A stretch of DNA of 64,000 bases from Cannabis sativa (GCF_029168945.1 NC_083603.1:7812001-7876000); one strand, 5' to 3'; shown: positions 11,641 to 23,615, numbered from the stretch's first letter. Notes: a model not told the origin generated them from the sequence alone. A program made the numbers and translations.

Positions 11641-14420
11641 ATGGCTATGCCCTGCAAATATTCATCATTGCTTCTTTTCTCTGTAGTCTTATCTTTCTTT
11701 GTTCATAGTTCAGTGTCAACTGAGCTAGACATTCTTCTATTATTCAAGTCTTCCATTGAAGATTCAAAGAACTACCTTTCAAATTGGTCAAATACCTCAG
11801 ACATTCATTACTGTAATTGGACTGGAATTTCTTGTACCACTTCACCAACATTGTCTGTTACTTCTATTAACCTCAAAAGCTTGAACCTTTCTGGTGAAAT
11901 TCCTTCTTCACTTTGTAAGCTTCTTAATCTAGCTCATCTTAACCTTGCTGACAATCTTTTCAACCAGCCTATTCCTCTTCATCTCTCTGAATGTACCTCT
12001 TTGGAGACTTTGAATCTCAGTAACAATCTTATCTGGGGTACAATCCCAGATCAGATTTCTCAGTTTGGTTCTTTGAAAGTACTTGACTTGAGCAAAAACC
12101 ATGTAGAGGGGAAAATCCCTGAAAGCATTGGGTTATTGGAGAAACTTCAAGTTCTCAACTTGGGAAGTAACTTGCTTTCAGGTACATTACCTTTTGTTTT
12201 TGGGAACTTAACTGAGCTTGTTGTTCTTGATTTGTCTCAAAATTCATACTTGGTGAGTAAAATTCCTAGTGATATTGGCAAGCTTGTGAAGCTTGAGCAG
12301 CTACTGTTGCAAACCTCTGGTTTTCATGGTGAGCTTCCTGATTCTTTAGAGGGCTTGAGAAGTTTGACCACTTTGGATCTTTCTCAGAACAATCTAACAG
12401 GAAAGGTTCCTCAGACACTGGGGTCTTCTCTCAAGAACTTGGTGTCTTTTGATGTTTCAGAGAACAAGCTTCAAGGTTTATTCCCAGATGGCATTTGTAG
12501 CCAAAAGGGTGTTATAAATCTCAGTCTACACACTAATCTATTTAGTGGTAAAATTCCTAGCTCCATCAACCAATGTTTGAGTCTTGAGAGGTTTCAAGTT
12601 CAGAACAACATGTTTTCTGGTGATTTCCCAACTGGGGTTTGGTCATTGCCCAAACTTAAGCTTATTAGAGCTGAAAACAATTTATTTTCTGGAGCTATTC
12701 CTGAATCCATAGCAATGGCTGCTCAACTGGAGCAAGTTCAGATTGATAACAACAGCTTCAGTGGCAGGATTCCTGAGGGTCTTGGACATGTCAAGAGCTT
12801 GTATAGATTCTCTGCATCTAGTAATGGTTTTTATGGAGAACTTCCTCCAAACTTCTGTGACTCTCCTGTTATGAGCATAATAAATCTCTCCCAAAATTCT
12901 CTTTCTGGTGATATTCCAGAGCTGAAGAATTGCAGGAAACTTGTGTCATTGTCTTTGGCTGAAAACAGTCTAACTGGGAATATGCCTCCTTCTCTTTCAG
13001 ACTTACCAGTACTAACTTACCTTGATCTTTCTGATAACAATCTCACTGGTCCAATCCCTCAAGGCCTTCAGAATTTGAAGCTTGCCCTCTTCAATGTTTC
13101 CTTCAACCAGCTATCTGGTAAGGTTCCCTACTCTTTGATTTCAGGTCTTCCAGCTTCATTTCTTCAAGGGAATCCTGAACTCTGCGGTCCCGGATTGCCC
13201 AATTCATGTTCTGATGATGAGTTACCAAGACACCAGGATATTGGTATTACAACATTGACTTGTGCCTTGATCTCTTTAGCTTTTGCTGTTGGAACTATGG
13301 TTGTTGTTGCTGGTTTTATTGTGTATCAAAGATCTATGAAGAAGAGATCTCAAGTTGGCTCGTGGCGTTCGGTTTTCTTTTATCCTCTCAGAGTCACTGA
13401 GCATGATTTGGTGATGGGAATGAATGATAAGAGTGCTGCAGGAAATGGTGGAGTTTTTGGTAGAGTTTACATTTTAAGCTTGCCAAGTGGTGAACAAGTT
13501 GCTGTGAAGAAGCTTGTTAAGTTCGAAACTCAGTCTTCGAAAGCTTTGAAAGTTGAAATCAAGACTCTAGCCAAGATCAGACATAAGAACATTGTTAAAC
13601 TTCTGGGGTTTTGCCATTCTGAGGATTCAATCTTTTTGATCTATGAGTTCCAACACAGAGGAAGTTTAGGTGACTTGATTGGTAAAACAGAATTTCAGTT
13701 GGAATGGTGTGTAAGGATGAAAATTGCTATTGGTGTTGCTCAAGGACTAGCCTACCTTCACAAAGATTATGTTCCTCATTTACTCCACAGAAATGTCAAA
13801 TCCAGAAACATACTTCTGGATGAAGATTTCGAACCAAAGCTTACAGATTTCGCTCTTGATCGAATTGTGGGAGAAGCTGCTTTTCAATCAACAATAACAT
13901 CTGAATCTCCTGTCTCATGTTACAATGCACCAGGTAACAAGCTTGTGTTTTTGATGTTGTCAAATTGTGCTATCATTTCTTATCTTTAAAGTGTTGGTTT
14001 TGGTATCTAAATTCCTCATTTTGTTTACTGATTACAGAATATGGATACAGTAAGAAACCAAGTGAACAAATGGATGTATACAGCTTTGGTGTAGTACTCC
14101 TTGAGCTAGTCACAGGAAGACCGGCCGAGCAAGCTGAAACATCCGATGATTCGTTGGATGTTGTAAAGTGGGTGAGGAGAAAAGTAAACATCACTAATGG
14201 AGCCTCTCAAGTTCTTGATCAGGAGATATCGAATTCATCATCGAAACAAGAGATGTTAGGAGTTCTTGACATTGCTCTACGCTGCACATCTGTGATGCCA
14301 GAGAAGAGACCATCCATGTTTGAAGTTGCTAAATCACTTCAGTCTCTTAACTCAAGAACCAATCTCCCTTGTATAGAGTTCACTTCCTCTGAATCTGATG
14401 ATCACTCTCTTCCAGTCTAA
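11641..14420 (+). CDS. LRR receptor-like pseudokinase (At5g06940-like)
   Basis: Two exons, 11641-13933 and 14038-14420, are joined by a GT-AG intron (13934-14037) and encode about 891 residues. The ATG at 11641 is chosen because a signal peptide follows at once (hydrophobic SLLLFSVVLSFFVH, residues about 8-21). The frame is open upstream to 11584 but has no ATG there. Domains in order: an N-terminal LRR cap with a CNWTGISC pair, about 20 extracellular leucine-rich repeats (to about 520), one membrane helix (about 534-562), and an intracellular kinase fold (about 590-880). The kinase keeps VAVKK (lysine) and DVYSFG. The catalytic loop reads HRN instead of HRD (about residue 715) and the metal loop reads DFA instead of DFG (about 735), so phosphotransfer is probably lost. 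Layout and wording closely match the Arabidopsis 'probably inactive' receptor At5g06940, recalled from family knowledge. The likely role is plasma-membrane ligand sensing or co-receptor scaffolding. The ligand is unknown. Confidence 0.93.
13934..14037 (+). other. Intron of the receptor kinase gene
   Basis: Donor CAG|GTAACA and acceptor ATTACAG|AATATG. Splicing joins a split glutamate codon to restore the A-P-E-Y activation-segment end and removes in-frame stops. The position, inside the kinase domain after the APE motif, is a common LRR-RLK intron site. Confidence 0.93.
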
Positions 14421-14771
14421 AACAAAACACAGGACAGCTTCACTTTGTATGTAAATTCAACTTGGTTGACTTTTGATAGATGGGGATGGGAAAAATGATG
14501 TTTGGGCATGAATTTTCTTTACCTGTTTTAATCAGAAAGTGTTTCTTGGATTTCCAAATGTAATATTTTAGTCACTACCTATGGAATTTCATCTCATATA
14601 TACCAAGAGACTCATATCTTTTCTAGTTTGGCAGTTTGTTTTTTGCAACCTTATAATCAAACAAATGTCAAATTTTGAAACTTGATCATTGTGAAGAATG
14701 ATGGGTTGGAATAATGTCTTGAAACATTAGAGGATAACAGTAAATTCTTGACTTGGACCAGAAACTTAGGT
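14421..14771. other. 3' flank of the receptor kinase gene
   Basis: Presumed 3' UTR and downstream spacer. AATGTAATATT-like words near 14558 could serve polyadenylation. No other feature is seen. Confidence 0.5.
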
Positions 14772-15341
14772 GGTGTTTGGTTGGAGGTAATGAAATGGAA
14801 TGGAATGGAAAGGAAATAATTTTCATTCCATTCCTTTGTTTGGTTGCATTTTAAAGTATTGGAATGACATTCTAATGGAATGCTCTTTCCACTAGGGGTG
14901 TTCATCCGATCCAATCCGCACTTTTTTGGTCAAACAACATCCAATCTGCACTAAGTGCGGATTTCATATTTTGGATCCAATCCGATCCGCATAAGAGTTA
15001 AAATCCAATCCGATCCGCAATAGTGCGGATTGGATCGGTTATTTTAGATCGGTTATTTTTTTAATAATAAATTATTTAATATTTCATAGAAAAAAAATTA
15101 AAAAAAAAACTATTGTTTCTTAAACTCCAATAATAATCTATTTCCATCTCTATTTATATACAAATCAAACCAATATACATATATATCAATATATATGTAC
15201 TTATTTTTACATTTATACTAAAATATATATGTATCTATTACTAAAATAAATAAGTTAGTATATATATTTAAATTTATATATCTATTCTATATAAAGTGTG
15301 TCTATATAACTAAAATTCTTGGTTTTTGAGAAATTTATGGG

Positions 15342-15539
15342 TGACTTTTAATTTTTATTTAATAAAATAATAAAATATTATTTATATATAATAAAATAAT
15401 AATAAAACAAATCCCATTAATATTTGAACTGATATTTGGGTGACTTTTAATTTTTATTTAATAAAATAATAAAATATTATTTATATATAATAAAATAATA
15501 ATAAAACAAATTCCATTAATATTTGAACTGATATTTGAT
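15342..15539. repeat. 99-bp tandem duplication inside the Helitron
   Basis: Two adjacent units begin TGACTTTTAATTTTTATTTA at 15342 and 15441. They differ by very few bases (for example AAATCCCATT versus AAATTCCATT), so the duplication is recent relative to the surrounding decay. Confidence 0.85.
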
Positions 15540-16003
15540 GCTAAATATTCGAGAATCACAACACATTTAAAAAAAAAAACAACCCGGGATTTGATACTCT
15601 GAGACTCTCAATTAAAAAAAAAAAGTAATATGCTCATCAAATTTGTATTTATTTTTAAACATGGTGAAAAAATGAATTATCTTTCATATTATTCAACAGA
15701 GTAAAACAAGTTTTATATTGGTTTACTATTCAACAACCTTGTCAAGAATTCTTGTAAGTTGTAACCACAAAATTGCCAGGTCAAACCAACACTTTCATTG
15801 CAATATTCATAGACTAACTACAAAATTATTTCATAGCATTTACAGAACCGCACACCCCCAATCATCTTTAATATGGACGTATCAGAAGCCAGATCATTAA
15901 CCTAAATTGGTTAGTTCTATTATGTTTTGGAACAAATCGTCTATATATAATATAAAAAACCCATCATACTTGTATCTTGAAACATTCTTCAGGAACCAAG
16001 ATT

Positions 16004-16090
16004 TTAAAACACAATTGTTACCTCCTTAAGGTCAACCCACTCCCAAGTCTCATTTGTTGTATTCATATCATAGACCAAAGCATGTCGGCC
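16004..16090 (-). pseudogene. Captured host terminal exon fragment
   Basis: On the minus strand, an acceptor-like TTATTTACAG| is followed by an open stretch of 28 codons ending in TAA. It reads as folded-protein sequence ([10 protein letters not shown], then [10 protein letters not shown]), unlike the surrounding AT-rich DNA. The wording resembles a beta-propeller/kelch or F-box-associated repeat, but the source gene is not identified. Because it lies inside a Helitron, transduplication of a host exon is the natural explanation. No upstream exon was recognised. Confidence 0.5.
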
Positions 16091-17797
16091 CTGTAAATAA
16101 TAAGAAAATCAAACGTGGTTTAAATCTCAAGGCAATAGAGCCTTTTCCGTTAAATCTCAAAGATACATAAATATACAAGATAAAAAAGCCAATCTAAGAA
16201 GTGGGTGCCACGTTAAAGCTAAGGAAACATTAAGCAACTGTTAGGCTTGTTTTACAATTTATGGTGTTTTAAAAGAACATATCGAAACAGAAACACATAA
16301 AAAAACCTCCACATCATTTAATTTTTTTTAAGGTAGTGTTCAACTAGGAGATCTAACGAGTTTCGCCCCTTCGTTAATGGCTTCTAAGAGTTCAAATTCC
16401 AGTATTGTATAAATCTTCAATTTGTTCTATTTCTTATATTAAATGAAATTTTGCTACTTTTTTTTTTTAATTTACAACTTTATTGTTTATATATTATTAG
16501 GGACATTCATGGAAATTAGGGTTTCTTTGAAATATACAATTAATGAGCATTACTTTTTGATCATAGTGTGTTTTCCATGGCTGAAAACCTCAATAATCTC
16601 TATCATTTTATATCAAATAAAATAAAATTATCATGATGTATACATTATGGTTATTTAATGAGTAATTAGTGTGTTGAAATTGTCAAGCTGATATTTAGAA
16701 TTGTTTATAATTGAATTGTTTCTTTGTCAAAATTAATATTAAGTATATTTACATATTTATAAGTTTATCTATTTTCTCTTAGATCAATTATGCTCATATA
16801 GCAATAGAATCATACTCATATAGACATGTTATTTTTATTTTGTAATTTAGATCTTCTTAGTCATTATTTAGTTCACTTAAACCTTTTCCGATTATGCTAA
16901 CTGAAGTTTTGTTTCTTTTAGGTACTTCATTACAAAGATCTGTATTACATATATTGTTTATTTTTGACTATGAGGAGGTGGATTTCTTTATTGGGAAGCA
17001 TATAGCGTGACAAATTATTGTTCATATATTTAATAATTCTTTTTGATTAATGAGATTCATATATATAAATATGTATATTGAATTCTTTATTCAAATAATT
17101 ATTTTTGATTTTTAGGTGATTATTTATTGTTCTTTATTCAAATAATCTCACCTAATAACTAATAATGTTTTTTCTTTAATTTTTTATTGTATCACTTTCA
17201 AATAACATAGAAAAAAAACTAGCATAAAATTTAGTATACGTGCCTCGCACGTAATTTTTGCTAGTATATATATATGTGTCTATGTGAATAAGAATTATTT
17301 TTCTTGTGTTTTTTATTATGAAATAAATAAAATGCACCAACTCAATACATTACTAAAAAAGATTAAGAAATTAGAAGTTTGTGTCTTTTTTTAATTAATA
17401 TATATTATATATTATAATTTTTTAAAAATATATATAATTAAGTGCGGATTGGATTGGATCGGTTACTTTTTGAGGTCAAACAACATCCAATCCGCACAAG
17501 TGCGGATTTTAGTTTTTTCAATCCAATCCAATCCGCACAAGTGCGGATATCCGCATTTTGCAGATTGGATTGGATTGGATCGTGCGGATTGGATTGGATC
17601 AGATAATTTGTGAACACCCCTACTTTCCACCATTTTGGTGGAATGGCTATTCCATTTTAAAAATGAAGGAATGACCATTCCAATGTAACAAGAAAAAAAA
17701 TTTAATTATTTTTTTATCAATTTTTTTTATCCATTTTAAATTTTATTCCATTCCATTCCTATTCCTATATTTTTATTCCTCCCAACCAAACGTCTCC

Positions 17798-18104
17798 GAA
17801 GGATGGCAAGGTTGGAGCCCCTGATTATAAATCTTGAGTAAGAGTTATCTTTTTCGTTTCTAAACTCAAAATCTTCACTAAAATTAAGTGATTTCTGTGT
17901 TTTTTCAAGGTAGGGCAGATCAAGGCAACAGAGATTAATTTAACAAAACTAATACCACTTTAAACAATTAATAAAAAAATCTCAAATGAGTAGCTCAATC
18001 AAATAATATGAAGATAGGTTGATTATGTAACAGTGCTAATATAGTTATTCTTATATATGATAAATGAATACAAATGTTCAAGATAAGACACAAACTAAAC
18101 CTAA
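17798..18104. other. Spacer between nested transposons and F-box gene
   Basis: No coding signal seen. It presumably includes the 3' UTR of the minus-strand F-box gene. Confidence 0.5.
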
Positions 18105-19349
18105 TTAAACAGATGGAAGCATAGGAATTTTGGTAGGGATGGGAAGATGAATTGGAGCAAAAACATAGGGTAATTTGTAACGAAACTTGAAATCAAAATC
18201 ATATGGAAATATCTTGTGGTGATGTTGTTGAAATCCAATTCTTCCAATCTTATAATGGTAAAGAGCAAATCGAGAAGCAGTTCTACTACTACTCCCTAGA
18301 AAAATGAATTCATCACCTTCTAGATTAGGACACAAACCAATAATCCTATAATTATCCATACTTAAATGATTATTAACATCCCCTTTCACTTTAACATCAT
18401 ACACCAAAACCCAATTCACTACCTCATTAATATCATCATCATTCACTAATTCCCAAACTTTCAAAACAGTGTAGATGGACATATTGGCAAGTGGATAAGA
18501 TCTTGCCAAACGCAACCTCCCATTAACCACCCCAATACGAGCACTTGAAACACTCAATTGCAAGAATTGGTCAATATCGTAATTATTACTTCCAATCACA
18601 TAAGGCAATTTAATAAAACGAAATTTTATGTTTAAAGGATCAAAACCAACAACTCCTCTAACTCCTCTCACCATTCCAAACAATATCCAATACAATCTTC
18701 CATTAACAGCTACTGGTGGTTCATCTATCACCCTTCTCACCGAAATATTTTGAAACGTTTCTCTTTGATTTAACTCTGGTAATGTTTCAGCAATATCCTC
18801 TCTCATCGTCCATTGTCCAGTCTCAGAACAATATACTGTGACTGATGCTATTGTTAACAGTACCACTCGAAATCGATCCAACAAAGGGTACAAAACTAAT
18901 CCACTCGTATAGATAGTACGAAGCATAAAAAGATGTGGAGGTTTGGGGAGTTTGAACGATTGGTGTGTGAGGGGATTGGATATATAAAACCCATCTGTTT
19001 CTCCTTTGATTAGTAATAGATCATCAAAAGTGGACTCAATTTTAAGATTTTTGTAGAGAATGTTGTGAGACGTGTTTTTTGTTGTCTGTATAAGAGAATT
19101 ATCTTTATATAATTTTATGAGAAGTGAATGTGGGAGTTGATGTCGTTGGTGGATATGATGATGAGTTACTATGCGTTTGAAATGTTGAGAGTGAATTAAT
19201 TCCCACCAATGCCTGCAAACGAGTCCACACCTGGCTATGGTTTTGGAATCTGGGAGACGAATCAGAATTTCATTTAGCAAGTCATCTGTAAAACTGGAGA
19301 ATAACCGTAATGCTTGCCTCTTCTTTGTAGACCTAGTTTGCATCACCAT
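18105..19349 (-). CDS. F-box protein, single exon
   Basis: An intronless frame of 414 codons plus stop. The ATG at 19349 is preferred (context AACAATGG). The frame is open four codons further upstream but has no ATG there, and an alternative ATG lies two codons in (19343). A basic N-terminus (TRSTKKRQ) leads into an F-box: LNEILIRLP, then a conserved arginine-cysteine region with VCRHWWELI (about residues 20-60). This motif binds SKP1 in SCF ubiquitin ligases. The remaining ~340 residues look like an F-box-associated domain, with hydrophobic strand-like blocks such as LLIKGETDGFYISNPLTHQ and VNWVLVYDV, and would bind the substrate. The substrate is unknown. Plants have hundreds of fast-evolving members, so no orthologue is named. 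There are no frameshifts, and it appears intact. Confidence 0.85.
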   Translation of the reverse strand: MVMQTRSTKKRQALRLFSSFTDDLLNEILIRLPDSKTIARCGLVCRHWWELIHSQHFKRIVTHHHIHQRHQLPHSLLIKLYKDNSLIQTTKNTSHNILYKNLKIESTFDDLLLIKGETDGFYISNPLTHQSFKLPKPPHLFMLRTIYTSGLVLYPLLDRFRVVLLTIASVTVYCSETGQWTMREDIAETLPELNQRETFQNISVRRVIDEPPVAVNGRLYWILFGMVRGVRGVVGFDPLNIKFRFIKLPYVIGSNNYDIDQFLQLSVSSARIGVVNGRLRLARSYPLANMSIYTVLKVWELVNDDDINEVVNWVLVYDVKVKGDVNNHLSMDNYRIIGLCPNLEGDEFIFLGSSSRTASRFALYHYKIGRIGFQQHHHKIFPYDFDFKFRYKLPYVFAPIHLPIPTKIPMLPSV

Positions 19350-20654
19350 TGTTATAATCAATAGTATACCAATGAGTGAATTTACCTAAATTGCCTCCTT
19401 TTATCTCTTCCCTTTCTGCCAGAGACGATATACATATATATATACGTATATAGGGCTTATCAATAGCGATATTTGATAGCCTGTAATCTAATGGTTCAAA
19501 TTAATTATTTAAAATTACATCATAATTTATATATATCCATTTTATTTATAATTAATTTTAAATATTAATTATAGATTTAATTAACAAAACTCTAAACCTT
19601 ACTAAACCTATAATTTTTTGAGAATTACCTATATACTATTTTTTTTTTTTGTTGTGATTTAGGTTGCTCTGTTAGTTGCTAGGGACTTTTGTGTGAGATT
19701 TTGTAAAAATACAAAAGAAAAAAAAAATCTATTTTGAAGTGTGAAAATAAAATTTTTTTTAATTTTTTTACTTATGTCTATTTAAAATTTAATTTATTTA
19801 TATTTTTTAATTTTAAATTTATATAGAAATATATTTTAATTAAATATATTTTTAAAGTAATAATTATAGTACTTGTAGAAAATTATAATATATTCAACAT
19901 ATAATAATTAATAAGTACGTGCTCTTAAAATAATTAAAAAGTGATGAGTTCAATCTTTTAAAATTAATATTTTTTTTTTCTTTCTTTATTTATATTTAAT
20001 TCAACTTTTTAATTAATTTAATAATTTTAAAATTCATATTATCAATTTTATTTTTTAAGATTATAATGTTCAATATTATAAGCTTAATTATTGATAAAAA
20101 CAATATTACGTATTATTTTAAAAGACATATATAGTTGGAAAAGTAAATGCATATTATTATATTTGAAAACATATTTGTAAATTTAACAAAAATACATCGA
20201 TACTAATTTTTTTTTTCTTACTCTTTTAACTTTTTTATTTACAAAAATACCTCTTAAGTAAAAATAAAAAACTATTTATTTACAGTTATCATGAGGTTGT
20301 CTTTCTGATTGTTTAATAGTTTATTTATAATTTATTTATAATTATCGTGAGGTTGATTTTTTATTGTTTTTCAATTAATTTTTTACCCTATGCTGAGTGA
20401 AGTGTATTTTTATAATTTTAAAATTATAAGAATCAATTTTCATAATTTTAAAATATAAATCAATCAATCAATTTATACAACAAAGTTATTCTAGAATATT
20501 TGATAAGTTATCCTTTCTCTTGTTAATTTTCATGAGTTCAATTTTTGACACCTTCATTTGATAATTTTATACTATTTATTTTTTTTTTTGCCTATTTTAT
20601 TTTAATTTTTTTTTAATTTTCTTAAAGAGTTTTTATCTCCTCTTTATCATTCTC
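19350..20654. other. AT-rich intergenic DNA
   Basis: Upstream region of the F-box gene and spacer. A TA-rich stretch (19430-19452) may include its promoter. No open frame or repeat boundary is supported. Confidence 0.5.
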
Positions 20655-21300
20655 AATAGGGGGTGTCCATCCAATCTTCTCTGAGAAACTTTAATGAGTG
20701 AATCAAATAAATTAATAACATGAATATGAGTTCATGATTACTCAAGATTTAGGTCGATATACTATTGATCATCATATTAGGTCTTTATAGTAAACGATGA
20801 GTTTGATCAGGACAACTTCATTCATATTGGTCATTGTCATATATAATCTCAATTATATACAACACATTCACTTAGATGTCATACTACATTAGTAATGTGA
20901 ATCTAGATTACTTGCACCAAATAACGAGCATCAATGAATCGTACTATAACAACCATTGATTAAAGATTCTCACTTTAATATGTTATTGACTGTTTTATTC
21001 ATGGCTGAGTGATCTTAGTTCTCCATACAATACAAGTCACATCCTCATGTATGAAAAATAAATTTCCTGATATTTATATATAAATTATTCAATCTTCAAT
21101 ATTAATAATTCAATAAGTATATATAAACTTGTTCAACTCTTATTTATAAATCATAATGTCTTTACAGGTTTTTTAGGGCATAAATCCTATCATGTACCAC
21201 ATCAAATATTTTTTGGCCTATCCAAATCCGATCCAATCATACATTGGATGTTAGATTTTACCATTCGATCTGATCTATTTAATTTCAGTCATCCAATCAA
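20655..21300. mobile_element. hAT-like fragment holding a truncated copia LTR
   Basis: GGGGGTGTCCATCCAATC at about 20659 resembles the hAT terminus at 14895. After the LTR piece the sequence returns to ATCCAAATCCGATCCAATC (about 21218), the subterminal repeat type of that family. Between them (about 20676-21192) lies a copia LTR lacking its outer end and closing GGGCATAAATCCTATCA. It aligns by eye with the LTR at 23000-23615, for example at GAGAAACTTTAA.GA.TGAATC. Confidence 0.45.
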
Positions 21301-21940
21301 TTAATACTTTATGTAGTAATCCTATCAATATATATTAACAAATAAAAATATAAGACTTTCCACCACAATAATTACAAACTTTAAAAAATTTATAATACAA
21401 TAATTATTCCATATTAATAAATGTTAAATTTCTAAATTATTGTTTAGAAAAAAAAAATTCAAATTATTCAATTAATTTAGAAGCTTAAATTAAAAATAAA
21501 TAATAATAAAAAAATCATGTATTTTCAAATGATTGAACTCATGCCATTATACTTGATGTAAGATAATTTTACGACTTACACCATGATTATATTTTTGATT
21601 GTATTGATTATTGTAGGATTAAACAACTTAAATATTTTGTACTTTTCTAGTTACAATTATTGATGAGAAAAAAATAAATTAATTAAAAATTAATATATAA
21701 ATTCGAAATTAAAAAATAATTAATTAAAAATTATAAATAGTCTCCAGAAAAATTAGTCATTAAGTTTAAATAGAAAAGGAAAAATAGTTGTACCACACAC
21801 TAATTAGAGTCTTTTACCAACACTAACATTACCGAGAGCTACTATATATGAGTTTGATCGACAACGATCTATAAACCGATTGGATCGATTTGATAGTTTA
21901 ACTCAACACACATAATCTTAATTATAATGCAATTTTCGAC
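21301..21940. other. Degenerate AT-rich sequence
   Basis: No gene or boundary recognised. It is probably an older part of the LTR element whose 3' end follows, but there is no direct evidence for that. Confidence 0.35.
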
Positions 21941-22402
21941 AAAGACCTCCTCCGCAGCCAAGGCAACTAAGTTGACAAAGAAGGCCTCTTCTATTGTGAA
22001 TACAACCGAAGGGATGACGAAGACCTCTATGGTTAAGACCAAAGAAATAATAGTGATCGCAGCTACAGTCACTCCAAGTTTAGCCTAAGACGGGGAAGAC
22101 ATATCCCATCTTGGATATATTAATTTAAGAGTTGGTCGCATCTTCAATCAACAGAAGAAGGACCCGCGACTGCTACAACACTTTGTTAACAATCACCAAG
22201 TAGACCTCTTCCACTGTAAAGCTGAGGAGATGAAGAGGGCCTCCTCTATTGTAAAGTCGAGGAGTTGATAAAGATCTTCTTTGTTGTAAAGTTGAGGAGA
22301 TGATGAAGACCTCCTACACTGTAAAGCTAAGGAGTTGACGAGGGCCTCATCCGTTGTGAAGCTGAGGAGATGATCCAGACTACCTTCGCTGTAAGCACAA
22401 CC
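21941..22402 (+). repeat. About 35-bp minisatellite in gypsy 3' region
   Basis: Roughly five clear units of about 35 bp with consensus AGACCTCCTCxxCTGTAAAG followed by CTGAGGAGATGA(C)GA lie at 22199-22402. More diverged units lie upstream from 21941. They precede a polypurine tract and an LTR. Tandem arrays in the 3' untranslated region are known for Tat-lineage gypsy elements. Confidence 0.7.
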
Positions 22403-22750
22403 TAAAGAATGCTAAAGATCTCTAAGGATGCAACGTAAGAGGGAACAAAGACTACATATATATTACTTAAACAACCAGTGTGATGAGAGAACCAATGCTA
22501 ATTAAGAAAATAGCTAAGGATCAAAGCTGGCGTGGACATGATTTCACAATATCTCAAATTAAAGAGAATCACTCAGAAATTTTGAATTTCCTATTCAAAA
22601 GGGAATGGAATTCGAAATCCTAGTCCTATACTTGAAGAGCAGAACATAATCACCTAAGATTGTTAAAATTGATGCCCACCTAGTAGTTTCATATGAAACG
22701 AGCTTAGTTCATATCATCAAGTCAACCTCACTCAAGTATGAAGTTGACTT

Positions 22751-22766
22751 GGGGGGGAAGAGGCAA
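22751..22766 (+). other. Polypurine tract of a decayed LTR element
   Basis: GGGGGGGAAGAGGCAAA runs directly into TGTTAATCC, the start of a short LTR. This is the position and composition of a plus-strand primer for reverse transcription. Confidence 0.65.
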
Positions 22767-22768
22767 AT

Positions 22769-22975
22769 GTTAATCCAAAAACTGATCCCACTGATGTGAA
22801 CATCAATATTTGACTTGTGGGAAGAAGGAAAATAATCTTGGAGAGTTGATCAAAATTACTATTTTACCCTTCTAATTATCTCTTGATTCTCTATGTACCA
22901 TTAATTCAATGTAAACAATTAATTTATAACTTATTATAGATTTCGATCCAACTATTAGAACTCTCAAAATTAACA
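22769..22975 (+). mobile_element. Short 3' LTR of a decayed gypsy-type element
   Basis: It begins TGTTAATCC right after the polypurine tract and ends ATTAACA, so the 6-bp termini are inverted repeats. The length is about 207 bp. No matching 5' LTR was found in the window, so the element is truncated on its left. Confidence 0.5.
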
Positions 22976-22999
22976 CTTTAAGGGAGCTAATATTTAATC

Positions 23000-23615
23000 T
23001 GTTAGGAAAGTTTGGATTCCAATATTGTATGTCATGTTCCCAGCCACTCATGTTAGTAGATTTCCAAAACAGAAGTTGTATGAATCACCTTCTTTGAGAA
23101 ACTTTAACGAATGAATCAAAGAACATAATGAACACAATCAGGAGTTCATGAATACTCGAGATTCAGACATATCTACCAATGATCATCATTATGATATGAA
23201 TAATTCTTTCATGGTAAATGACATGTTAATGAAAGATATTATTTCATATCGATCCAGACATGCATAATCAATTTATACACAATACCTTTACTACATGTCT
23301 ATCCACATATGTGATCTGTATAAAAATCACACACACTAGAAGTATAGTGTATAGTAAACCGTACTTGGCAGTTCCATATTAAAGATTCCTTAACTTTAAT
23401 GCACTACTGACTTGTTTTATTTATATCGTATAATCTTAATTCTTTTGTACATCCTTACTAAATAATACCTTCTCCATATGAATAAAGAATTTGCTGATAT
23501 TTATTAATTATACTTCTATATTAATTAATGTATTCATTTATCTTATTATTGTATTTTATATATTTTGTAATATATTATCCATTAATTACTTATTTTGAGG
23601 GCATAAATCCCAACA
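23000..23615 (-). mobile_element. Copia-type LTR
   Basis: It begins TGTTAGGAAAG and ends GGGCATAAATCCCAACA. Read on the minus strand it starts TGTTGGGATTTATGCCC. It is related to the LTR piece at 20676-21192. The 5-bp flanks (TAATC and ACATA) do not match, so it may be one LTR of a rearranged element and not a simple solo LTR. Confidence 0.65.

Larger units (their letters stand above)
15281..17264 (+). mobile_element. Non-autonomous Helitron with captured exon
   Basis: The 5' end is A|TCTATTCTATATAAAGTG. The 3' end has a 7-bp perfect hairpin TACGTGC-CTC-GCACGTA (17237-17253), a 7-nt spacer and CTAG|T (17261-17264). This is the classic Helitron signature: 5'-TC, 3' hairpin, CTRR, insertion between A and T, no target duplication. 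It contains no Rep/helicase. It carries a 99-bp tandem duplication near the 5' end and an exon-like host fragment at 16004-16090. Confidence 0.82.
14893..17622. mobile_element. hAT-like non-autonomous element, 8-bp TSD
   Basis: The ends are TAGGGGTGTTCA and TGAACACCCCTA, perfect inverted termini over about 10 bp. They are flanked by the 8-bp direct repeat CTTTCCAC (14885-14892, 17623-17630), the duplication size of hAT transposons. Subterminal regions on both sides carry many copies of ATCCAATCCGCAC / GTGCGGATTGGAT, which could be transposase-binding repeats. There is no transposase frame. A Helitron has been inserted inside. Confidence 0.8.
14772..17797. mobile_element. MITE (second copy), split by a hAT-like element
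   Basis: Left end GGTGTTTGGTTGGAGG and right end CCTCCCAACCAAACGTCTCC match the MITE at 2953-3273 in order and orientation. The MITE halves (14772-14892 and 17623-17797) are separated by 2.7 kb of inserted DNA. Comparison with the uninterrupted copy shows the pre-insertion join near CTTTCCAC-CATTTTGGTGGAA. Confidence 0.75.

Noticed and set aside
23000..23615. Simple solo LTR with target duplication
   Set aside because: The 5-bp flanks differ (TAATC versus ACATA), so a clean solo LTR insertion is not supported.
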